Translations under genes and position numbers: made by a program | Assembly (NCBI RefSeq): GCF_004193775.1 | Contig: NC_041006.1 | Location: 31,177,102 to 31,241,101 of the forward strand | Reading direction: 5' to 3' | Source of the DNA: Glycine soja | Lineage: Eukaryota > Streptophyta > Magnoliopsida > Fabales > Fabaceae | Length of the DNA: 64,000 bases | Shown here: piece by piece, positions 58,425 through 64,000 of the stretch | Numbering within the stretch: position 1 is the first letter of the stretch | Layout: every line of letters begins with the position of its first letter | Notes under the pieces: model-generated | Told to the model about the DNA's origin: nothing | The model's input: the letters and a program-made list of their open reading frames with translations, nothing else | Databases searched by the model: none

Positions 58425-58692
58425 CAAGCTGAGTGGGTAAACGCGCAGATACAGATTCTGCGCCCTTTATCATTCAAGAACAACAAGCTGAGTGGGTAAA
58501 CGCGCAGATACAGATTCTGTGCCCTTTATCATTCAGGAACAACAACCTGAGTGGGTAAATGCGCAGATACAGATCCTGCGCCCTTTATCATTCAGGAACA
58601 ACAAGTTGGGTGATAAACGCGCAGAGACAAATTCTGCGCCTTTTGTCATTCAAAAAAAAAACAGCAAGTTGAGAGGTGGGCGGAGACAAATT
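58425..58692 (+). repeat. 59-bp tandem repeat, five copies
   Basis: Units start CAAGCTGAG or a variant at 58425, 58484, 58543, 58602 and 58664 (periods 59, 59, 59, 62). They share ACGCGCAGATACAGATTCTG and a CCCTTT segment with the 198-bp unit, so one array probably arose from the other. The Sirevirus element begins right after it. Confidence 0.88.
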
Positions 58693-59772
58693 TGTTAGAC
58701 AAGTGGCCTCAGATATCTTAAGAAGGGGGGTTGAATTAAGATATTACAAACTATTTCCCCAATTAAAATTCTATTTCACTTTCTATTCAAGTTACAAATT
58801 CCCTTAACAATGAACTTCTAAAATATTGATTCAAATAAAACAATCTGAATATAAATATAAAACAATAATAAATAAAAGAGTTTAAGGGAAGAGAAAGTGC
58901 AAACTTGGATTTATACTGGTTCGGCCACACCCTTGTGCCAACGTCCAGTCCCCAAGCAACCCGCTTGAGAGTTCCACTATCTTGTAAAATCCTTTTACAA
59001 GTTCTGAACACACAAGGACAATCCTTCCTTTGTGTTCAGAGTTCTTTTACAACAAGAGACCCTCGGTCTCTTAATCCCTTAGAGAATTAGAAAGAAGAGA
59101 GGAATGAATCTCTCTTGAAAGAGATAGATTTTACAATCTTAGCACTCAAATGATTCCTTAATGAATTGCAAATGTATTGGCCAAGGAATTCTTAAGAGGA
59201 TAAAATGATTTTGCTCTTTGAGAGAATAAACACTTGTTGTTCTGAAAAACTCTGAGCAAATTCGTGTTCTAAGTCACATATATATAGACCATTGGTGGTC
59301 ATGTAAAAACCATTTGAGAAGTTGTGACTCTTAGAAATATTTTTATGAAAATCTTGTCTGGTAATCGATTACAGGATTTGTGTAATCGATTACAACTTTT
59401 AAAATTTGAATTAAAACATTTATTAACTGCTGGTAATCGATTATCAATATTGTGTAATCGATTACACAGTCTAAAATTTGAATTCAAATATTTAGTAGCT
59501 ATTGTAAATCATTTTTTGCCACTGGTAATCGATTACATCCTCTGGTAATCGATTACCAGAGAGTAAATCTCTTGAAAAACACTTTTTAACTTAAATTACT
59601 TGGCCAAACCTTTTGCTATATCAATTAGGAATTCCCTTCCTAAAATACTAGTGATCATCTTGATGTTGTGGCTTGTATTCTTGAATCATTGTCTTGAATT
59701 TAAACTTGAAAAGCCCATTTGCATCAAATCATCATGATCATCATCAAAACACCAAAGTCATTTGCTTCTACA
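58693..59772 (-). repeat. 3' LTR of the Sirevirus element (1080 bp)
   Basis: On the minus strand it starts TGTAGAAGCAAATGACTTTG at 59772 and ends CCACTTGTCTAACA at 58693. A promoter box TATAAATCC lies at 58907-58915 (minus). It lacks the 57-bp repeats found in the other two LTRs, so it is a shorter subfamily. Three palindrome pairs lie at 59361-59556. Confidence 0.9.
59361..59556. promoter_or_regulatory. Three pairs of GTAATCGATTAC palindromes in LTR
   Basis: Sites start at 59361, 59382, 59433, 59454, 59525 and 59545: spacings 21, 21 and 20 within pairs, with 72 and 92 bp between pairs. The pair spacing is kept although the distance between pairs has changed relative to the other LTRs. Confidence 0.6.
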
Positions 59773-59786
59773 ATCTCCCCCTTTTT
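59773..59786 (-). other. Polypurine tract of the Sirevirus element
   Basis: The minus strand reads AAAAAGGGGGAGAT and abuts the LTR start. Further purine-rich tracts lie at about 59852-59862 (AGGGGGAG) and 59923-59937 (AAAAGGGGAGAAAAA), matching the multiple polypurine tracts described for Sireviruses. Confidence 0.8.
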
Positions 59787-60209
59787 GATGATGACAATAT
59801 AAGTCCTGAAATTAAGATACAAGCAAGCAATGTATATATATAAAATTGGCGTTTACTCCCCCTATGCTTTGGAATTGATGATCACTTGATTTCTAAGCTT
59901 TTTCTAAGCTTCTACACCCCATTTTTCTCCCCTTTTGGCAACATCAAAAAGCCAAAGAACTTGGGAATCAAAATAGATAATAATGAAGTGGATACCGATC
60001 AATTACAAAGTATAAGTCATAACCAACCAAAATCAGAAATAAGACATAACCAAACTAGAATCCAAACAATTCAAAATTCAAAAAGACATAGTATCAAAGC
60101 ATAAAAGTCTAAAATTCAAATACTAAAAGATAAAGTACTGAAAATAATAATCTAAGTAGCATAGCCAAAATACACAGCTTATAAGAGACATAGAATGATA
60201 AACTAAATT

Positions 60210-61346
60210 CTAAGAAGGTGGAGATGGTGGTGGAAGATCGAAACTCTGACGAATGTAACCCACATCTTCTTCAAGCTGTGTGAGGCGAATATCCATTCCG
60301 GCAAAACGAGTATCCAGTGAGTCGAAACATTCACCAACATAAGAACGAAGACCCCATAATTCGGAAAGAACTTCAATCATGAGTGCTGAATCATCTCGCT
60401 GAGGAGGAGGTGAAGGAGTACGGTCATCTTAAGGAGGGAGTGCATCTTTCTTCAGCCATTGACCATTCCGATCCTTACGGTATCCAAAGGAAGTCACTGC
60501 ACCAGCACCAATTGCAAAGGAACGCTTGACTTGAACAAATGGTTCATCATCAAGCGAAATTTGAAAATGACGCAGAAACAAAGTTATCAATTGAGGGTAA
60601 GAGAGAGGTGCATTGGCCCGTAATGCCTTATGCATTCAGTACCAAACCAAGTGAGCCCAGTCGATCTGACGACCGGTAAGAAAAGCCCACATCAGAATCA
60701 GATCCTCCTTAGAGGCTTGTGCCAAATTTGAAGATCGGGGAAGCAAAATTCTAACAATTATATAGTGCATGATGCGATTATCAAATGTTAATGACCCGGC
60801 CAGCAATCTACCGGTCATTTCAGCCTGGTCATTGCAGACCATACGGCGAGCATCATGACTAGAATAATCAAATTTCCAGTCATCAACAATGGTGCCCTCA
60901 AAAGGTGCACCTTGACTGGGTAAATGAGTTAAAGAGAAGAACAATGACTGATCAATGATCATGGGAATACCATGCACCTCAGAAGAAATAATGCCATCTT
61001 GAATTTTTAAATTGCAGTAGAAGACCTTTACAAGTTCAGGATAATGTGGAAATTTTAAGGACATGAAATCAACCAAGCCAGAATTTTGAAACACTTGATA
61101 GCAATCAAACGTTTCATCATTAAAGAAATCTACGTCTAGGTACTTAGGTTCTAAGATGATCCTAGAAGAAAATTGAGAAAGATATCGTAGACGCTGATCA
61201 TCGGATGAAAACAAAGTGGATGATCTTGGAGATGACAAAGAGGGATGAATAGGTGTTGTGGGTGCTTCGGATGGTCCGTGGCGGCGATGGGCAGCAGCAG
61301 TGGCGATGGAGGATGATCCCTTTCTCTTCTTCGATGGTTCTGCCAT
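60210..61346 (-). pseudogene. Sirevirus ORF3 (env-like ORF), two nonsense codons
   Basis: Starts MAEPSKKRKGSSS, a basic serine-rich N-terminus, then LDVDFFNDETFDCYQVFQNS, FPHYPELVKVFYCNLKIQDG and SEVHGIPMIID, a segment with RIMHYIIVRILLPRSSNLAQ, and WAHLVWY. A TGA at 60636 (probably from CGA) is followed in frame by MHKALRANAP, and a TAA at 60429 by DDRTPSPPPQRDD, a coiled-coil-like tail (LTQLEEDVGYI) and a final TAG at 60210. The total is about 378 codons. No signal peptide or clear membrane anchor is seen, so 'env-like' is positional naming only. It resembles Ogre ORF3 in layout and key residues. Confidence 0.75.
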
Positions 61347-61548
61347 TTGATGAAGTTTTAGTGGATTTCAATCGGTGGAAGTGAAAGAGGAGTGAAAAAG
61401 AGGAAGATTGGGATTTACGGGACGTGTTTTGGTGAAGATTTGAGTAAGATACGGAGGTTTGAAGATTTAGGGATGGAGGAGGCACGAGGAGAAGCCTTGG
61501 CTGCGCAGCAACACTGGTTTCGTGGTTATTTATAGACGAGGATGAGTT

Positions 61549-61680
61549 GTAATCAATTACAAGGCTTGGTAATCAATTACAGGAGTAATAAGCCTTCTGG
61601 TAATCGATTACAGGATGTTGTAATCGATTACAAGCTGCATGTTCTTGTGTAATCGATTACACTGGATGGTAATCGATTAC
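61549..61680. promoter_or_regulatory. Three pairs of GTAATCRATTAC palindromes between pol and ORF3
   Basis: Sites start at 61549, 61569, 61600, 61620, 61649 and 61669, all with 20-bp spacing within pairs and about 50 bp between pairs. The first two read ATCAATTAC. They lie upstream of ORF3 outside any LTR, which would suit a second promoter or enhancer. A TATTTATA at about 61526-61533 lies on the ORF3 side of them and reads TATAAATA on the minus strand, about 180 bp before the ORF3 ATG. Confidence 0.6.
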
Positions 61681-61903
61681 CAGAGCATAAACTAGGCTAG
61701 TTTCTAAAAAATTACCTATGTCTATGCTAAATACATCTAATATTATTAATTATCACTACTAATGCACTTAATTCAATCATTCAAATATAAAACACACAGG
61801 AATTCATAAATTCTATCATAATAACAAGAATTTAAACAAAATCAATCAAAGTAACATACTTAACGTAAACAATCAATCATAAGAGTAAATTAATCAATCA
61901 TCC

Positions 61904-64000
61904 TTATTTATCTAAATCACTAACATCTAAGAGGCCTAATTCCCTTCTAATAGAGAAAAATGTTTCTTTGGGGAGAGGTTTTGTGAAAATATCAGCAAGT
62001 TGATTCTTAGTATCAACAAACTCTAATACACAATCTCCCTTTAGAACATGATCTCTTAGAAAATGGTGCCTAATTTCTATATGTTTAGTTCTAGAGTGTT
62101 GAACTGGATTCTTGGAGAGATTAATTGCACTTGTATTATCACATCTAATAGGTATATGGTCAAGAAGGATTCCATAATCAGAAAGTTGTTGCTTCATCCA
62201 TAAGATTTGAGCACAACAACTGCCAGCAGAAATATATTCTGCTTCTGTAGTGGATAAAACAACATTATTTTGTTTCTTACTGTGCCAAGAAACTAGAGCA
62301 GATCCAATGAATTGACAAGTTCCACTAGTGCTCTTTCTATCTGTTTTAGAACCGGCAAAGTCTGAATCAGAATATCCGATTAAGGTGCATGTGGAATTTC
62401 TAGGATACCATAAACCTATGTTCATAGTGCCTACCAAATATCTAATGATTCTTTTAACAGCACTAAGATGTGATTGTTTAGGATTTGATTGAAATCTAGC
62501 ACACATACACACACTAAACATTATATCAGGCCTGCTAATAGATAAATAAAGAATTGATCCGATCATACCTCGATATTGCTTAACATCTATTGACTGACCG
62601 GCTTTATCTTTATCTAGATAGCAAGCAGTGCTCATTGGTGTAGCCATGTGCTTAGCATTTTCCATGTCGAATTTGTGGATTAACTCTTTGCAATACTTGG
62701 ATTGATTGACAAAGATACCATCCTTAGTTTGTTTAATTTGCAATCCAAGAAAGAAGTTAAGTTCTCCCATCATTGACATTTCAAACTCACTTTGCATGTC
62801 ATGGGAGAATTCCTTGCATAATAATTCATTAGTGGATCCAAAAATAATGTCATCAACATAAATTTGAACTAATAAAATATCATGTGATTTTCTTTTTATA
62901 AAAAGAGTAGTATCCACTTTTCCTCTAGAAAAGTCCTTTTCTAAAAGGAACTTGCTTAGACGCTCGTACCAAGCCCTAGGGGCTTGTTTTAAGCCATATA
63001 AAGCCTTTTTCAATTTATAGACATGATTTGGTTTATCCAATATTTCAAAACCTGGTGGTTGTTCAACATATACTTCTTCTTGAATTAAGCCATTTAGAAA
63101 AGCACTTTTAACATCCATTTGATAAAGCTTAAAATTCATTATGGATGCATATGCTAAAAGCATTCTAATGGCTTCTAATCTAGCAACTGGAGCATATGTT
63201 TCCTCATAATCTATACCTTCTTCTTGATTATATCCTTTTGCAACTAATCTAGCCTTATTTCTAATAATTATTTCATGTTCATCTAACTTATTTCTAAATA
63301 CCCATTTTGTTCCTATGATGGGATAATTTTTAGGTTTCTCTACAAGTTCCCGCACATTGCTTCTTTCAAATTGATTCAGTTCTTCTTGCATGGCAATAAT
63401 CCAGTTATCATCTACTATGGCTTCTTTTATATTTTTAGGTTCAATCATAGATACAAAAGCCATATAATTGCATAATTCTTTAAGAGAATGTCTAGTTGTT
63501 ACCCCTTTTGAGATATCACCAATAATGTTGTCAAGAGGATGATCTTTTGAGGCTTTCCATTCTTTTGGAAGTTCATTATTTGATTTGATTTCTTCTGGAG
63601 GATCTTCATTGCTTCCTTTCCCTTTTCCTTTAGAATCTTGTCCATGAATATGAATTTGTTCTAAAGATTCTGCAATATCATCTAGCATATTCTTTCTTGA
63701 CAAGATAGCATTAGATTCATCAAAAGTAACATGAATGGATTCCTCAATATTCATAGTTCTTTTATTATATATCCTATATGTTTTGCTTTGTAATGAATAT
63801 CCAAGAAAGATGCCTTCATCAGATTTTGCATCAAATTTTCCTAGATTATCTTTACCATTATTAAGCACAAAACATTTGCAACCAAAAACATGTAGATGTG
63901 AAATGTTGGGTTTTCTACCATTATATAACTCATATGGGGTTTTCTTTAAAATGGGTCTTATTAAGGTCTTATTCATGATGTAACATGCAGTATTGACGGC
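61904..64000 (-). CDS. Sirevirus pol: integrase end, reverse transcriptase, RNase H (partial at window edge)
   Basis: Open without a stop from the window edge to TAA at 61904. Integrase C-terminus: [84 protein letters not shown], and the catalytic YVDDIIFGS near 62850. RNase [34 protein letters not shown] and [13 protein letters not shown]; end [13 protein letters not shown]. The 690 residues visible after the first ATG are intact, unlike ORF3. The start of the polyprotein is outside the window. In active relatives it makes and integrates element cDNA. Confidence 0.93.
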   Translation of the reverse strand, partial: AVNTACYIMNKTLIRPILKKTPYELYNGRKPNISHLHVFGCKCFVLNNGKDNLGKFDAKSDEGIFLGYSLQSKTYRIYNKRTMNIEESIHVTFDESNAILSRKNMLDDIAESLEQIHIHGQDSKGKGKGSNEDPPEEIKSNNELPKEWKASKDHPLDNIIGDISKGVTTRHSLKELCNYMAFVSMIEPKNIKEAIVDDNWIIAMQEELNQFERSNVRELVEKPKNYPIIGTKWVFRNKLDEHEIIIRNKARLVAKGYNQEEGIDYEETYAPVARLEAIRMLLAYASIMNFKLYQMDVKSAFLNGLIQEEVYVEQPPGFEILDKPNHVYKLKKALYGLKQAPRAWYERLSKFLLEKDFSRGKVDTTLFIKRKSHDILLVQIYVDDIIFGSTNELLCKEFSHDMQSEFEMSMMGELNFFLGLQIKQTKDGIFVNQSKYCKELIHKFDMENAKHMATPMSTACYLDKDKAGQSIDVKQYRGMIGSILYLSISRPDIMFSVCMCARFQSNPKQSHLSAVKRIIRYLVGTMNIGLWYPRNSTCTLIGYSDSDFAGSKTDRKSTSGTCQFIGSALVSWHSKKQNNVVLSTTEAEYISAGSCCAQILWMKQQLSDYGILLDHIPIRCDNTSAINLSKNPVQHSRTKHIEIRHHFLRDHVLKGDCVLEFVDTKNQLADIFTKPLPKETFFSIRRELGLLDVSDLDK

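Larger units (their letters stand above)
39166..58692 (+). mobile_element. Ogre/Tat-lineage Ty3/gypsy element, at least 19.5 kb with nested insertion
   Basis: The order is 5' LTR, PBS, ORF1, gag, protease with G-patch, intron, RT, RNase H, second (archaeal-type) RNase H, integrase, ORF3, tandem repeats. ORF1 upstream of gag, the intron before RT and the dual RNase H are diagnostic of the Ogre branch of Tat. A Sirevirus LTR sits in gag (45049-46652) and a Sirevirus element enters at 58693 before the 3' LTR, which must lie outside the window. The 5-bp sequence before the LTR is CATCG (39161-39165). Numerous stops, mostly of C-to-T or G-to-A type (TAG for CAG or TGG), show it is inactive. Confidence 0.92.
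58693..64000 (-). mobile_element. Sirevirus-lineage Ty1/copia element (SIRE1-like), 3' part
   Basis: Minus-strand order from the window edge: integrase end, RT and RNase H (to 61904), a palindrome-rich spacer, env-like ORF3 (61346-60210), several polypurine tracts, then the 3' LTR ending at 58693. A copia element with ORF3 after pol and multiple polypurine tracts is the Sirevirus layout (SIRE/Maximus branch). It continues beyond 64000, where gag, 5' LTR and the second target duplication should be. It is inserted in the Ogre 3' repeat array. Confidence 0.92.

Noticed and set aside
60210..61346. Calling ORF3 a true viral envelope gene
   Set aside because: No signal peptide, no clear transmembrane segment and no cleavage site seen; similarity to a plant transposon protein domain is a better explanation.

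Overview
This is plant nuclear DNA, almost certainly soybean (Glycine max) or a close Glycine relative. The evidence is a Sirevirus-type Ty1/copia element whose LTR starts TGTAGAAGCAAATGAC, a Tgm-like CACTA terminus (CACTATTAGAA), an Ogre/Tat Ty3/gypsy element of a type I associate with legumes, many AT-rich introns and microsatellites, and one spliced bHLH gene. There are no operons, rRNA, tRNA or CRISPR loci. About three quarters of the window is nested transposable elements; only the bHLH gene looks like an intact host gene.

Layout. 1-3169: the end of a Sirevirus LTR, a minisatellite, and the gag start and 5' LTR of a minus-strand gypsy element. 3320-20137: one decayed L1-type LINE (about 6.4 kb of its own sequence), split twice: by a complete minus-strand chromovirus-like gypsy element (5962-13178, 1125-bp LTRs, TSD AAGTG) and by a 3.2-kb CACTA element (16348-19570, TSD CTA). 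20147-36009: the genic/intergenic island, with a five-exon bHLH transcription factor gene (minus strand; CDS 21781-24127, 361 aa), then AT-rich sequence carrying several foldback or MITE-like elements and long microsatellites. 36010-38215: CACTA-derived sequence with a 1.29-kb near-perfect palindrome and a captured, intron-containing piece of the RNA helicase gene UPF1. 39075: one terminus of a Tgm-like CACTA, interrupted 91 bp in by a large Ogre-type element (39166 to at least 58692). The Ogre carries ORF1, gag-pro, a spliceable intron, RT-RNaseH-second RNaseH-integrase, and an extra ORF3 with its own promoter-like module. It is itself interrupted in gag by a lone Sirevirus LTR and near its 3' end by a Sirevirus element (58693-64000+) that runs off the window.

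How the pieces relate. The nesting gives a relative history: LINE, then gypsy and CACTA into it; Tgm-like CACTA, then Ogre, then Sirevirus. All coding regions of the elements carry nonsense or frameshift changes, so none appears autonomous, although splice signals, LTR ends, primer-binding sites and polypurine tracts are still readable. The most interesting signals are (1) 24 copies of a GTAATCGATTAC-type palindrome arranged as 12 pairs always 20-21 bp apart in all Sirevirus pieces; (2) a transposon-derived hairpin locus next to a captured UPF1 fragment; and (3) ORF3 proteins in the gypsy and copia elements that look like the same domain family. All calls are from reading the sequence; no database search or alignment program was run.
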